Below, piece by piece: positions 44,343 through 53,176 of a DNA stretch of 64,000 nucleotides. Made by a program: the position numbers and the translations under genes. Each line of letters begins with the position of its first letter. Position 1 is the stretch's first letter. This DNA is from Rhizobium sp. NLR16a. Its GTDB lineage: Bacteria > Pseudomonadota > Alphaproteobacteria > Rhizobiales > Rhizobiaceae. The stretch is from NCBI RefSeq assembly GCF_017948245.1, contig NZ_CP072866.1, positions 482,134-546,133 of the forward strand, given 5' to 3'. Under the pieces are notes generated by a model that was not told where the DNA came from, did not search any database, and saw nothing but the letters and a program-made list of their open reading frames with translations.

Positions 44343-45045
44343 CGTCCGCAAGAGCTACGGATCCAACGAGGTGCTGAAAGGCATCAATCTGAATGTCGAG
44401 CCTGGCGAGGTCATTGCCATTATCGGCAAGAGCGGCTCGGGCAAATCGACCCTGCTTCGCTGCATCAATGGCCTGGAGACCATCACCGACGGTTCCATCT
44501 CCGTGGCCGGCGCACAGCTTCTCGATGACGAAGTTCATCTGAAGGCGCTGCGTCTGAAGGTCGGCATGATCTTTCAGCAATTCAATCTTTTCCCGCATCT
44601 GACTGCCGGCGGCAACGTCATGCTGTCGCAGACGGTGGTCAAAAAGACACCCAAGGCCGAAGCGGAAGCGACCGCCCGCAGGATGCTGGAGCGGGTAGGT
44701 CTGGGCCACAGGTTCGATGCCTATCCGGACGAGCTCTCGGGCGGACAACAGCAGCGCGTCGCCATCGCCCGCGCGCTCGCCATGCAGCCGACCGCCCTTC
44801 TTTGCGACGAGATCACATCGGCGCTCGATCCGGAACTGGTCGCCGAAGTTCTGGCCGTCGTGCGCGAACTTGCCGCCGAGGGAATGACGCTGCTGATGGT
44901 CACGCACGAGATGCGGTTCGCCCGCGACGTCTGCAGCCGCGTCGTCTTCATGCATCAGGGCCGTGTCCATGAAGCCGGTCGGCCGGAGGATGTCTTCGCC
45001 GATCCGCAAACTGCCGAGCTCAGGCACTTTCTCGGTGTCAGCTAG
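44320..45045 (+). CDS. Amino-acid ABC transporter ATPase (GntR-linked system)
   Basis: 241 aa. Walker [10 protein letters not shown] (about 36-44), Q-loop [12 protein letters not shown], signature [14 protein letters not shown], Walker [16 protein letters not shown], switch His in [16 protein letters not shown] 44320 lies inside the permease gene behind GGAGAGAAAA. The stop codon directly abuts the last codon of the convergent zinT remnant. Confidence 0.92.
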   Translation: MSLIEITDVRKSYGSNEVLKGINLNVEPGEVIAIIGKSGSGKSTLLRCINGLETITDGSISVAGAQLLDDEVHLKALRLKVGMIFQQFNLFPHLTAGGNVMLSQTVVKKTPKAEAEATARRMLERVGLGHRFDAYPDELSGGQQQRVAIARALAMQPTALLCDEITSALDPELVAEVLAVVRELAAEGMTLLMVTHEMRFARDVCSRVVFMHQGRVHEAGRPEDVFADPQTAELRHFLGVS

Positions 45046-45709
45046 TCAGTGGCTCAGCATCTCCTCGGCGATCTGTTTCCCATTCAGGCTCGATGGGTAA
45101 TAGGTCGGCCAGTTGGTGACCTCGTTCAGTAGTGCGGCACGGTCGTTGCCCCAATAGAGATGGTAGTGATCCGCCTTCTCAGGGGCGACGAGGTGGTCGC
45201 TGAACTGAATGAACTGCGGTGCGGCGTCGTCGCCGGCGCTTTTCCTGAAGATGAAACGAACCCCTCGATTACCCTTCTTATAGGTGAGGATTTCGCGGCC
45301 ATCCGTCTCGTAGTCTCCGCTGACGGAGTCCTTGCCACGGAAAAAGGTAACCTTCTTTCCGTTGATGACGATCCGGTCGACGTCGGTCTTGTATCCCGTG
45401 TCGTAGTAGGCACGATATTCTCCGGCGCTCTTATCGCCATGTCTCGCCTTGTCGGCCATCACCGGATCCAAGGTTCCGTCGACAAGAAAGGGGTAGACGG
45501 ACTGCCAGTCGCCCTCCCAGTCCGACAGTTCACGCGCCTTTACCTGATCGTCGTCGAAATGACCCATCATACACCGACCCCTGTTTATCGTGGGAATGCC
45601 TGTGGCTGTGATTGTTTCCCGAAGATGTCTCAGCGCCTGCCATTCCTGCAAAAGTCAATGTGGCGGATACAGCCAGTGCGTAGCTGAGTGTTGTGATCGC
45701 CTTGTTCAT
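45046..45709 (-). pseudogene. zinT: zinT-like periplasmic zinc-binding protein gene, frameshifted
   Basis: The 5' part encodes a signal peptide (MNKAITTLSYALAVSATLTF) and a His-rich stretch (NNHSHRHSHDKQGSVYDG). The rest, in another frame, encodes the ZinT/YodA lipocalin domain: HFDDDQVKARELSDWEGDWQ, ILTYKKGNRGVRFIFRK, IQFSDHLVAPEKADHYHLYW, NWPTYYPSSLNGKQIAEEML. One extra base in the GGG run at 45563-45565 (minus strand) separates them; GAT-GGT-CAT would restore the E. coli-like reading. The domain could still start at an ATG beside the break, but would then lack export and the His-rich part. ZinT delivers zinc to the ZnuABC importer. Confidence 0.8.
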
Positions 45710-45758
45710 TCGCTGAAACCCTTCTGACTGGCCGGCACGGCTTGTGCCCGTCCAGTGA

Positions 45759-45773
45759 TGTAATAACATAACA
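45759..45773. promoter_or_regulatory. Zur-like operator upstream of zinT
   Basis: TGTAATAACATAACA (minus-strand TGTTATGTTATTACA) is an imperfect dyad similar to zinc-repressor sites of alphaproteobacteria. It lies 50 nt before the zinT start, which fits zinc-starvation control of this gene. Confidence 0.5.
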
Positions 45774-45999
45774 GTGGCCAATTAGCGTGCTTTGACGGCA
45801 AGCGCAAGGCGGAAATCGCCGATGCGCATCGCCTCGATGACCATTCAAATGCATGACATTCAAGTGAATTCGGGAGGCGCCCGTCGCTGCAAGAGCTCCG
45901 GTTCAACCCGCATCGATGCCGAAACCCGGGATCGTGCTGGTGTCATGGGCGCGGTCGGCGAGCGCGGGCTTGGCCGGCTGCAACGTCAGAGTTCGGCGT

Positions 46000-46039
46000 G
46001 CGGCCGCTCTGTCTTCGATCTCTCCGACAGGGCGGCCGC
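46000..46039 (-). terminator. Very strong hairpin downstream of pspA
   Basis: GCGGCCGC-T-CTGTC (46000-46013) pairs with GACAG-G-GCGGCCGC (46026-46039), a 14-bp stem with one T-G mismatch and a 12-nt loop, starting 11 nt after the pspA stop. There is no T-run. The gap between zinT and pspA (45782-46050) otherwise holds nothing I recognise. Confidence 0.5.
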
Positions 46040-46050
46040 TCCGGGTATTC

Positions 46051-46785
46051 TCAGTCCTTGTTGCCAGCGGGCGGCGGGAGCAGGACGGGCTCGGCCGAAT
46101 GCTTTGGTGCCATCAACTGTGCAAGGATGTCGTCCGCCGATTCACGGGAACCGCCAATGCCGGCCTCGCGCAGCTGACGGTCGAGATCGCTGCCGTTTTC
46201 CAGCGCGGCCAGTTCCGCGCCGGCCTCGATGCGCCCGGCCGTCATTTCCTGGCGCTTCTTGATGCGTTCGAGACTTTGGACGGCGCTGCCGAGACGGGTA
46301 TTGATGCCCGACTGGTTATGGGCAATCGCCGACTGAGCGCGCAGCAGCGACTCGTTGGCTTTGACATTCTCCACCTCGCGTTTCATCTGAGCGATCCGCG
46401 ATTCGGTTTCCTGGATCGTGCGCAGCATCTGCTGCTGGCGGGGCAGCAGCCGGTCGAGCTCTTCCTGGTCTCGCTGCGTTTCGGCGCGAATGTTGGCAAT
46501 GCGCTGAGCGAGACCCTGCGCCAGATCCGTGCGGCCCGCTGAGATCGCCGCGCGGGCGCTGTCGGTGTCCTTGGCTTCCTTCGCGCGGTTTTCTTCAAGC
46601 CGGCGCATGACGCTCTTGTTCGACGCCATGATACCGGCCAGATCGGATCGCGCCCGGCGCAGCGACTGTTCGGCATCGCGGATTTCCTGGTCGAGAATGC
46701 GCATCGACTGGCTGTCGGCGGCCGCTTCCGCTGCCTCGTTAATGCCGCCGCGAATGGCGGTGAAAATCTTTCCCCAGGTGCTCAC
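46051..46785 (-). CDS. PspA/IM30-family membrane-stress protein (YjfJ-like)
   Basis: 244 aa, almost entirely coiled-coil helix as expected for PspA: MSTWGKIFTAIRGGINEAAE at the N-terminus, then LDQEIRDAEQSLRRARSDLA, a long central coil (RIANIRAETQRDQEELDRLL) and a variable tail. PspA proteins bind and repair stressed inner membranes. GTG 46785 is preferred over an ATG 24 nt earlier: GGGGAG precedes it and GTGA overlaps the stop of the gene before. It corresponds to E. coli yjfJ next to yjfI, divergent from the channel-yjfKLMC genes. Confidence 0.9.
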   Translation of the reverse strand: MSTWGKIFTAIRGGINEAAEAAADSQSMRILDQEIRDAEQSLRRARSDLAGIMASNKSVMRRLEENRAKEAKDTDSARAAISAGRTDLAQGLAQRIANIRAETQRDQEELDRLLPRQQQMLRTIQETESRIAQMKREVENVKANESLLRAQSAIAHNQSGINTRLGSAVQSLERIKKRQEMTAGRIEAGAELAALENGSDLDRQLREAGIGGSRESADDILAQLMAPKHSAEPVLLPPPAGNKD

Positions 46786-47228
46786 GCTGCAATCTCCCCG
46801 CTTTTCCATTCTTCAATCATGTGTGCGGCGTCGACCGCATTGGCAGCCAGAATGGCGACTTCCTCGACCACGGTTTCGGCCGACGAACGTGCCGACAGCG
46901 AGCCGAACAATTCGTACCATTCCTCACCGTCAATCGTGGTGATGCCGAAGCTCGACAGCGGCACGAACTTGTGCGTCTTGAGAACCATCCGTTCGAAGGC
47001 CTCCCGCTTGGGCACGTCCTTGCATGGCACCAGGACAACGCTGACAAGAATATCGCGCTCTCCGCTCACCGCGACGAAGACGTCGAGATCGCCTCTTTCC
47101 TTGAGAGTTACGCAGATAACGTCCCCATGTTCCGGCACGGCTACATCCACATCGCCCAGCGCTTCCGGGTCGGCTGCGAACAGGCGCGTTAAAGTGGTAA
47201 GGCTCCAGGTCTCCAAAAAGTCCTCCAT
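46782..47228 (-). CDS. DUF2170 protein (YjfI-like)
   Basis: 148 aa, soluble, acidic. It contains the DUF2170 pattern: LTRLFAADPEALGDVDVAVP, GERDILVSVVLVPCKDVPKR followed by EAFERMVLKTHKFVPLSSFG, and a late VVEEVAILAANAVDAAHMIE. The family has no known biochemical role but is found beside pspA and the YjfC-type ligase in many bacteria. Its stop overlaps the pspA start. The 104-nt divergent gap to the channel gene should hold both promoters. Confidence 0.85.
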   Translation of the reverse strand: MEDFLETWSLTTLTRLFAADPEALGDVDVAVPEHGDVICVTLKERGDLDVFVAVSGERDILVSVVLVPCKDVPKREAFERMVLKTHKFVPLSSFGITTIDGEEWYELFGSLSARSSAETVVEEVAILAANAVDAAHMIEEWKSGEIAA

Positions 47229-47332
47229 CGGTTAGAGCGTCGCAAATATCTGGGTAATCGGTTTACAACTTAAAGGTCTAGCGCGCGAAATAAATTTCGG
47301 TAGGGTAGGGGTCAGCAACGGGGGCGAATCGC

Positions 47333-48388
47333 TTGCCATTTATCGCTTCATTACTGCGGCGTGTATATCTGTCGCTCGGCGAATTGGCGTGGTCAGCCCT
47401 TCTTGTTATCCTCGTTGTGCATCTGGTTACTTCCTATTTGCTCTTTATGCTGGCCGGGGAAGGCGATCTCGTCGGCAACCCGGTCGACTTTCTTTACTAT
47501 TACATGATTACGGCAACGACTGTCGGTTATGGCGATCTTTCCCCAAAATCGGGCCTCGGCCGGATCATTACCGTCCTGGTCGTTCTGCCCGGTGGCATCG
47601 CCATCTTTACCGCTGTTCTTGGCAAGTTGTTGACAGCGATCGGTACGATTTGGAGAAATCGCATGCGCGGATTGGGTGATTACAGCGAACGCACCGGTCA
47701 TATCGTCGTTTTGGGATGGCAAGAGGGGCAGACATACCAGACGTTACGGCTGCTGCACTCCGAACGGCATGCCAACGAACCGATGACGGTTCTGGTCGCC
47801 AAGGATCTGCCGGAAAATCCCGCCAGCAATTATGCCGACTACGTCCGCACGGAACGGCTTGCCGATGCCGACGCTTTGTTGCGGGCCGGAGTGGCCCAGG
47901 CGCGGGCAGTCATCGCCCGCGGCGCAAATGACGATGAAACGCTGGCCGCGGTGCTGATCGCCGAGGATCATGCGCCCAATGCCCATATCGTCGCCTATTT
48001 CGCCGACGACCGCACAGCACAGATGGTCAAGCAGCGTCGGCCGCGTGTCGAGGCGGTGGGTTCCCTCGCCGAGGAGCTTCTGTCGCGTTCCGCACGTGAT
48101 CCGGGTTCTTCGGAAATCGCCGCACGGCTGTTGTCGGCTGCCTCCACCGACACGGCCTTTTCCCTGGCGGTGCCGGCCTTGCACGCACCGCTCTCCTATG
48201 GCGACATGTTTTTAAGCCTCAAGCGTCGGCACCATGTGACGCTCGTCGGCATGCTGAGCCACGGCGTAACGGACCTTAATTGCCGGGACGAGACGCTGAT
48301 GCGGGGCGGCGAGACGCTTTACTACATCAGCGAAATTCGGCTAGATCCCGCTGCCATAGCCTGGGCTCGAATGGGAGACGTGACATGA
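47333..48388 (+). CDS. Two-span potassium channel with TrkA-N/RCK domain
   Basis: 351 aa. A first span (about residues 18-40), the selectivity filter TTVGYGD (62-68), a second span (about 79-105), then a cytoplasmic RCK module beginning GHIVVLGWQEG (about 122). It should pass K+ under control of a nucleotide or other ligand. It uses a TTG start. In E. coli the yjf cluster has no such channel at this spot, but channels are part of this gene neighbourhood in other bacteria. ATGA overlap with the next gene couples them. Confidence 0.9.
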   Translation: MPFIASLLRRVYLSLGELAWSALLVILVVHLVTSYLLFMLAGEGDLVGNPVDFLYYYMITATTVGYGDLSPKSGLGRIITVLVVLPGGIAIFTAVLGKLLTAIGTIWRNRMRGLGDYSERTGHIVVLGWQEGQTYQTLRLLHSERHANEPMTVLVAKDLPENPASNYADYVRTERLADADALLRAGVAQARAVIARGANDDETLAAVLIAEDHAPNAHIVAYFADDRTAQMVKQRRPRVEAVGSLAEELLSRSARDPGSSEIAARLLSAASTDTAFSLAVPALHAPLSYGDMFLSLKRRHHVTLVGMLSHGVTDLNCRDETLMRGGETLYYISEIRLDPAAIAWARMGDVT

Positions 48389-49044
48389 TCGGCTGGTTCG
48401 GCGGAAACAAGAGCGAGGGGGCCTTACCCGAAGAACTCGGCCCCTTGAGTGCGGCCATCGGCGGGGCGCTCGAGATCGATTTCCTCTCGCTCGAAGCCGA
48501 TGCTTTGGGCGGCGAGCCTGCCATGCCGCTGCCGCGAAGCGGGCCGTTCATCATTGCCGGCTACGGTGAGGTTTCGCTCGACGCCGCGACGGTTCTGTCG
48601 CGCTACTACGATGAAGAAAACCGGATGATTCAGGTGATGTCGGCGTCGGGTAAGCCGGGTGAGGCGATCGACGACATCAGCTTTTATCAGCCTTGGGACA
48701 GCGTCGTGCCCGTCGGCCAGAGCGAATGGAACCGCTGGACCGGGCCGGGCGGCCTGATCGGCCAGCCATCCTATGATGCTGACGGGATCCTCTATAACCG
48801 GTTCTGGGGCGACGGTCCGGAACGGGCGCAATTGGTGGAATTTGTTGAAAAGGTCAGCGATGGTGAAACGCAGCGCTCCATCCATCAGACCTGCATGCTG
48901 TATTACCGCCCGCTTGGCTCGACGCGCGAAATGCTACTGATCAATGTCGAGCGCGACCTCGATTTTGGGCAAAGCCAGGCGGGCAGCTCGGTGGAATTTC
49001 TGATCGGTTATGGATTGGCTCCGGCCGACGTTCGTCGCGTCTGA
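48385..49044 (+). CDS. DUF2491 protein (YjfK-like)
   Basis: 219 aa, soluble. Recognisable stretches are FIIAGYGEVSLDAATVLSRY, YDEENRMIQVMSASGK, YDADGILYNRFWGDG and HQTCMLYYRPLGSTREMLLI, matching the DUF2491 family of E. coli YjfK. There is no catalytic motif I can name. The start overlaps the channel stop; yjfL follows after 33 nt. Confidence 0.85.
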   Translation: MIGWFGGNKSEGALPEELGPLSAAIGGALEIDFLSLEADALGGEPAMPLPRSGPFIIAGYGEVSLDAATVLSRYYDEENRMIQVMSASGKPGEAIDDISFYQPWDSVVPVGQSEWNRWTGPGGLIGQPSYDADGILYNRFWGDGPERAQLVEFVEKVSDGETQRSIHQTCMLYYRPLGSTREMLLINVERDLDFGQSQAGSSVEFLIGYGLAPADVRRV

Positions 49045-49077
49045 GGGACCTATCAATTTCAACGGAGGACTTTTTCG

Positions 49078-49479
49078 ATGCTCGACTACGTGGCGGGCCT
49101 GCCTGCTTTCCTTGGTTATTTCGCCATCGGGCTCGCCGCCTACGGCGTTTTCGCGGTGATCTACACCTGGTTGACGCCGCAACAGGAGGTCCAACTGATC
49201 CGGGCGGGCAATCTTGCTGCCGTCACCGCGTTCTTAGGCGCGCTTGTCGGTTTCAGCTTGCCTCTGGCTTCCGCCGCAGCCAATTCCGTCAGCGTCATCG
49301 ATTACATCATATGGGCGGTGATAGGCACTCTGGCGCAGATCCTTGCTTTCTACATCGCGAACTTCACCATGAAGGACCTGCATGAAAAAATCACTGCCGG
49401 TGATATCGCGGCGGGCCTGTGGGGCGGCGGAATAGCGCTCGTCATCGGTCTGCTCAACGCTGCCTGCATGACCTATTGA
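49078..49479 (+). CDS. DUF350 membrane protein (YjfL-like)
   Basis: 133 aa, four membrane spans. Typical DUF350 segments are FAVIYTWLTPQQEVQLIRAG, VTAFLGALVGFSLPLASAAA, IDYIIWAVIGTLAQILAFYI and the late GIALVIGLLNAACMTY. The family's role is unknown. It sits between yjfK-like and yjfM-like genes as in E. coli. Confidence 0.88.
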   Translation: MLDYVAGLPAFLGYFAIGLAAYGVFAVIYTWLTPQQEVQLIRAGNLAAVTAFLGALVGFSLPLASAAANSVSVIDYIIWAVIGTLAQILAFYIANFTMKDLHEKITAGDIAAGLWGGGIALVIGLLNAACMTY

Positions 49480-49490
49480 GGGAGGGAAAA

Positions 49491-50087
49491 ATGCGCAGAC
49501 GTATGAGCGGGCACAGGCGACCTTTGCTGGCCCTTGGCACCATCGCCGCCTCGACACTGGCGCTGTCCGGGTGCGGCGAGGAGGCCCCTTCGGATATAAT
49601 GTTCACGTCCGTCGACCAATGCGTGGCTGCGGGCATGGACCGGCAGGTCTGCCAAGCCAGCTATCAGGATGCGATGCGCGCCCATCTCGCCACCGCGCCG
49701 CGTTTCAACGGCATGGCCGCCTGCGAGGCCGAATACGGCAAGGGCCAGTGCACCGAACAGCCGGCCAATACCGTCACCAACAACAATACCGGCGGAGGCG
49801 GCAGCTTCTTCGTGCCGTTCCTGGCGGGCTACATGCTGTCTTCGGCACTCAACAATATCGGCGACTATTACGACTATCGCCGGCGCCAGGAGGCGAATGG
49901 CTCCTATTATGGCTCGACGCCGATTTATCGCAACCGCTCGGGGCAGACGGTCACAACCACCGTTCGCTCGGGTGGCGACAGCGTGACTGTGCCCGCGCGC
50001 CAGAGTGTCAAGCCGGTCAACGTCAATACCCGCACCGTTGCCCGGCAAGGCTTCGGCGGCCGTTCGTCCTTTAGTTTCGGCGGATGA
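49491..50087 (+). CDS. DUF1190 lipoprotein (YjfM/YgiB-like)
   Basis: 198 aa. A lipoprotein signal with lipobox LSGC (mature Cys about residue 28) is followed by the cysteine-bearing DUF1190 core (FTSVDQCVAAGMDRQVCQAS, CEAEYGKGQC), a Gly/Asn-rich hydrophobic stretch and a Ser/Thr/Arg-rich tail ending GFGGRSSFSFGG. ATG 49491 follows AGGGAGGGAAAA. The tail is a possible target for the ligase encoded 1 nt further on; this is inference. Confidence 0.86.
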   Translation: MRRRMSGHRRPLLALGTIAASTLALSGCGEEAPSDIMFTSVDQCVAAGMDRQVCQASYQDAMRAHLATAPRFNGMAACEAEYGKGQCTEQPANTVTNNNTGGGGSFFVPFLAGYMLSSALNNIGDYYDYRRRQEANGSYYGSTPIYRNRSGQTVTTTVRSGGDSVTVPARQSVKPVNVNTRTVARQGFGGRSSFSFGG

Positions 50088-50088
50088 C

Positions 50089-51246
50089 ATGAAACGCATC
50101 ACCCTCCCGCCGCGTCCTGACTGGCGTGACAAGGCGCAGGCCGTCGGCTTCGGATTTCACGTCATGTATGGCGAGCCCTACTGGCTCGACGATGCCGCCT
50201 ATACGTTCACGCTCGAGGAGATCGAGAAGCAGATCGAACAGCCGAGCCAGGAACTGCACGATATGTGCATGGATCTGGTCGGCGAGATCGTCAGCAGCGA
50301 AGAGGCGCTCGACAGGCTGGCCATTCCGGCGGACCTGCGTGATGTTGTGCAGCGGTCCTGGCAGCGCCGCGACCGGCACCTCTACGGCCGTTTCGATCTT
50401 GCTTATGATGGCAATGGCCCGGCCAAGCTACTCGAATACAACGCCGATACCCCGACCTCGGTGTTCGAGACGGCCTATTTCCAGTTCAACTGGCTGACCG
50501 ATCAGATCGCTTTGGGTGTTCTGCCCAAAGATGCGGACCAGTATAATTTCCTGCAGGAAAGTCTTGTCGAGGCGTTCGATCAATTTCCCAAGGAGCCCAT
50601 CTTCCATTTCGCCGCGATAACCGACAATGAGGAGGATCGCGGCACGACGGTCTACCTCATGGATTGTGCGGTGCAGGCCGGCCATCGCGTCGAGCTTCTG
50701 GACATTCGGGAGATCGGCATCGATGCGCAGGGCCGCTACACCGACCTCAAGGATCGGGTGATCGACCGCTGCTTCAAACTCTACCCATGGGAATTCATGC
50801 TGCGCGAGCCTTTCGCGCGCGAACTTGCCCGCTCGGGCGATGTTTTCGTCGAGCCCGCCTGGAAGGCCGTGCTCTCCAACAAGGGGCTTCTGCCGCTGCT
50901 CTGGCAGCGCCACCCCAATCACCCCAACCTGCTGCCGAGTTATTTCACCGACGACCCGGCGGCTTCGACCTTGACCGACTACGTGCGCAAACCACTCTTG
51001 TCGCGAGAAGGCGAGAACGTCACAATTTTTCGAGATGGGCGGGAAGCGTTTTCCGCACCGGGCGATTACGGCGAGGAAGGTTTCGTTATCCAGGCCTATG
51101 CCCCGCTTTTCGAAAGCGATAACGGCTTTGCTGTGCTCGGCAGCTGGGTTGCCGGTGATCGCGCCTGCGGTCTTGCCGTTCGCGAAGACCGCGCGCGTAT
51201 AACGGCCAATCTATCACGTTTCGTGCCACACGTCATAATGGAATGA
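50089..51246 (+). CDS. Glutathionylspermidine-synthase-like ATP-grasp ligase (YjfC/YgiC type)
   Basis: 386 aa, only the synthetase domain without the amidase of E. coli Gss. Conserved blocks are YGRFDLAYDGNGPAKLLEYN, ADTPTSVFETAYFQFNWL, RCFKLYPWEFMLREPFAREL, FVEPAWKAVLSNKGLLPLLW and YVRKPLLSREGENVTIF, carrying the Mg-ATP and substrate residues of the fold. The reaction would be an ATP-dependent amide bond; substrate unknown (polyamine, peptide or protein tail). Same length as E. coli YjfC and YgiC. Last gene of the channel-yjfK-L-M-C operon. Confidence 0.88.
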   Translation: MKRITLPPRPDWRDKAQAVGFGFHVMYGEPYWLDDAAYTFTLEEIEKQIEQPSQELHDMCMDLVGEIVSSEEALDRLAIPADLRDVVQRSWQRRDRHLYGRFDLAYDGNGPAKLLEYNADTPTSVFETAYFQFNWLTDQIALGVLPKDADQYNFLQESLVEAFDQFPKEPIFHFAAITDNEEDRGTTVYLMDCAVQAGHRVELLDIREIGIDAQGRYTDLKDRVIDRCFKLYPWEFMLREPFARELARSGDVFVEPAWKAVLSNKGLLPLLWQRHPNHPNLLPSYFTDDPAASTLTDYVRKPLLSREGENVTIFRDGREAFSAPGDYGEEGFVIQAYAPLFESDNGFAVLGSWVAGDRACGLAVREDRARITANLSRFVPHVIME

Positions 51247-52990
51247 TTCGCTACAATTCCCGTGTGACTTCTAATGTAAATGCAACAAGGGCTTAAAGGC
51301 TACTACAGGGCAGGGAGATCAGCCCCCGATCCGACCGGCTGGGCCGGGTTGCAGGGAGGAGCGGGGGCGGGTAGGACGCACCCCTTCGGCTTTAGCTTTG
51401 AGACTATGTCCCTCACCATTCATTCCGCAGCCTCCATCCGCGCCAGCGCCTTCTGTCGTTTGGCAATCACCTCCGGATCGTTCATGAAGTCCGTCCGCCG
51501 GCCGGGCTTGCGGCCACACTTCTGATAACCATTTCCCTGGCTGCCATCCGGTATCCCAAACATATGATCCGTCTGACCGGTGCGGCGAGGGCCGCTTTTA
51601 CTGCGCTGCAGTTCCCGTCCAGCCTGCAGCTCAGCGACGATCGAAAGCATGTCGTCCAAACGCTTGTTCTCGACGACCTCCGGCCGGTGGATCGACCGCA
51701 ATGTGTCGAAGGTTCTGTAGGGCAGGGTAAAACTCTCGTGCATGATCTCGAGGCGGCCGTCCGGGTAGTCGCAAACGACGACCTTCTTACCCGCCAGGGG
51801 CCTGGAAAGCTCCGTCGGATCGAGAATGAACAAGACCTTGTCGTAGCGGAGCGTCAGGGACTGCGACAGCGTGCGGACCTCCTTCCGGCACATGGCACCA
51901 TCGAGGTTCTCATGATCGGCCACAGGACGATGCATGTCCTTCGGATTGCGCGGCGGTTTGCCAAAACGGACATTGAAATCCTCGATAAACGCCGGTGCAT
52001 AGAGGTTTGCGGCCTCGATCGTGTCGATGCCGCGAAGCCGCAGTTCCTTCACCAGCCGATCCTGCAGCGTCTGATTGGCTCGTTCGACGCGTCCCTTGGC
52101 CTGCGGGGTGTTGGCGCAGATGATGTCGATGTTGAGCTCATAAAGCGCTCGCCCGAACTGCGTCAGGCCGCTCGTCCGGTCTTTCTCCGACGCATGGATC
52201 GAACGAAAGACACCATGCTTGTCGCTGTAGAACGCCAGAGGCTTGCCCCATTGCTGCAGATAGGACTTCGTCGCATGCAAGTAATCGAACGTGTTCTCCG
52301 ATCCGGCAAACCGCAGATGTAAGAGCTTGCCGGTAGCATCGTCGATGTAGACGAGCAGGGCGCACTTGGGGCCGCGGTTCTCGAACCACCAGTGATGCGA
52401 GCCATCGATCTGGACGAGCTCGCCGAGACAATCCCGCCGGCCGCGCGGCTGGAAAACCCGCTTCTTACGTTCGCGCCGCGAGATCCAGATGCCAGCCTCG
52501 GTCATCCATTGGCGCAGCGTCTCCTTGGCGACCGAAATCTGATGCAGTTCGATCAGCTTCTCGCGCGCCAGCGTCGGACCGAAATCCAGATAGCGTTCGC
52601 GGATCAGATCCAGCGCCGCATTGCGAAAATCCTCGCTGTGGCGCCGATTGCTCGGTCGGGATCGCTTCTTCGAAACCAGGCCGGCTTCACCGAAACGGTC
52701 ATAGTCCCGCAGCAGCCGATGAACCTGACTTCGACTGAGATCAAGCAACTCGGCGGCCTGGATAATGCTCAGGCGCCGGTCGCGGATCTTCTGAATGATT
52801 TCGAGGCGATGCAACTCTTTCTGCGACATGGTGATCAAACAGGACATCACGACTCCGACCGCTCATGGTCTCGACCAGGCTGAAGGTCGTCATCCTTGCT
52901 CCCAACGTTGGCGTTGACCAGAACGTCGAGAGGCGAGACTGTCGCATCTCTAACTGGCCCAACTGTCGCATTACTAAATAGCCGCTACAT
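51247..52990 (-). mobile_element. ISNCY-type insertion sequence (ends not defined)
   Basis: An intact transposase (51420-52847) lies in a gene-free context right after the YjfC-like gene. To its right is the repeated sequence ACTGTCGCAT (copies near 52940 and 52964), likely part of the right terminal repeat. I could not match it to an inverted copy on the left, so the element borders given are approximate. Confidence 0.6.
51420..52847 (-). CDS. ISNCY-family (IS1202 group) transposase
   Basis: 475 aa. The N-terminal helix-turn-helix (MSQKELHRLEIIQKIRDRRL, LLDLSRSQVHRLLRDYDRFG) is followed by an rve integrase core with acidic residues in ELVQIDGSHHWW, LAFYSDKHGVFRSI and QAKGRVERANQTLQ. The late part carries the LPYRTFDTL segment typical of this group. 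ATG 52847 has CGGAG upstream; a later ATG (52829) is possible. Complete and possibly active. Confidence 0.88.
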   Translation of the reverse strand: MSCLITMSQKELHRLEIIQKIRDRRLSIIQAAELLDLSRSQVHRLLRDYDRFGEAGLVSKKRSRPSNRRHSEDFRNAALDLIRERYLDFGPTLAREKLIELHQISVAKETLRQWMTEAGIWISRRERKKRVFQPRGRRDCLGELVQIDGSHHWWFENRGPKCALLVYIDDATGKLLHLRFAGSENTFDYLHATKSYLQQWGKPLAFYSDKHGVFRSIHASEKDRTSGLTQFGRALYELNIDIICANTPQAKGRVERANQTLQDRLVKELRLRGIDTIEAANLYAPAFIEDFNVRFGKPPRNPKDMHRPVADHENLDGAMCRKEVRTLSQSLTLRYDKVLFILDPTELSRPLAGKKVVVCDYPDGRLEIMHESFTLPYRTFDTLRSIHRPEVVENKRLDDMLSIVAELQAGRELQRSKSGPRRTGQTDHMFGIPDGSQGNGYQKCGRKPGRRTDFMNDPEVIAKRQKALARMEAAE

Positions 52991-53078
52991 ATAAATGTGG
53001 CGTAATATGATTTATGGAACTTTTTCCCGCGACGACAGCAATGCCCTAACAGCTTTTCAAGGGTATTGGTTTCCACGC

Positions 53079-53123
53079 AGAACTGAGCCGGTTAGGCGCA
53101 TAATTTCCATTGAGAATTGAGCC
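53079..53123. repeat. IS21-family terminal repeats
   Basis: AGAACTGAGCC (53079-53089) and AGAATTGAGCC (53113-53123) are direct repeats 34 bp apart, in front of an IstA start. This is the multiple-terminal-repeat pattern of an IS21 left end. Confidence 0.6.
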
Positions 53124-53176
53124 ATGTGAACCTTCCCCCCAACGCGGAGAGCGACGGGGGCAACGGAGTGATCCAC

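Noticed and set aside
45782..46050. Several short open frames in the gap between zinT and pspA
   Set aside because: None has a ribosome site or recognisable family; they look like chance frames.
51247..51419. Left inverted terminal repeat of the ISNCY-type element
   Set aside because: No stretch here is a convincing inverted match to the ACTGTCGCAT-containing right side; GAGACTATGTCCCTC resembles it only in direct orientation.
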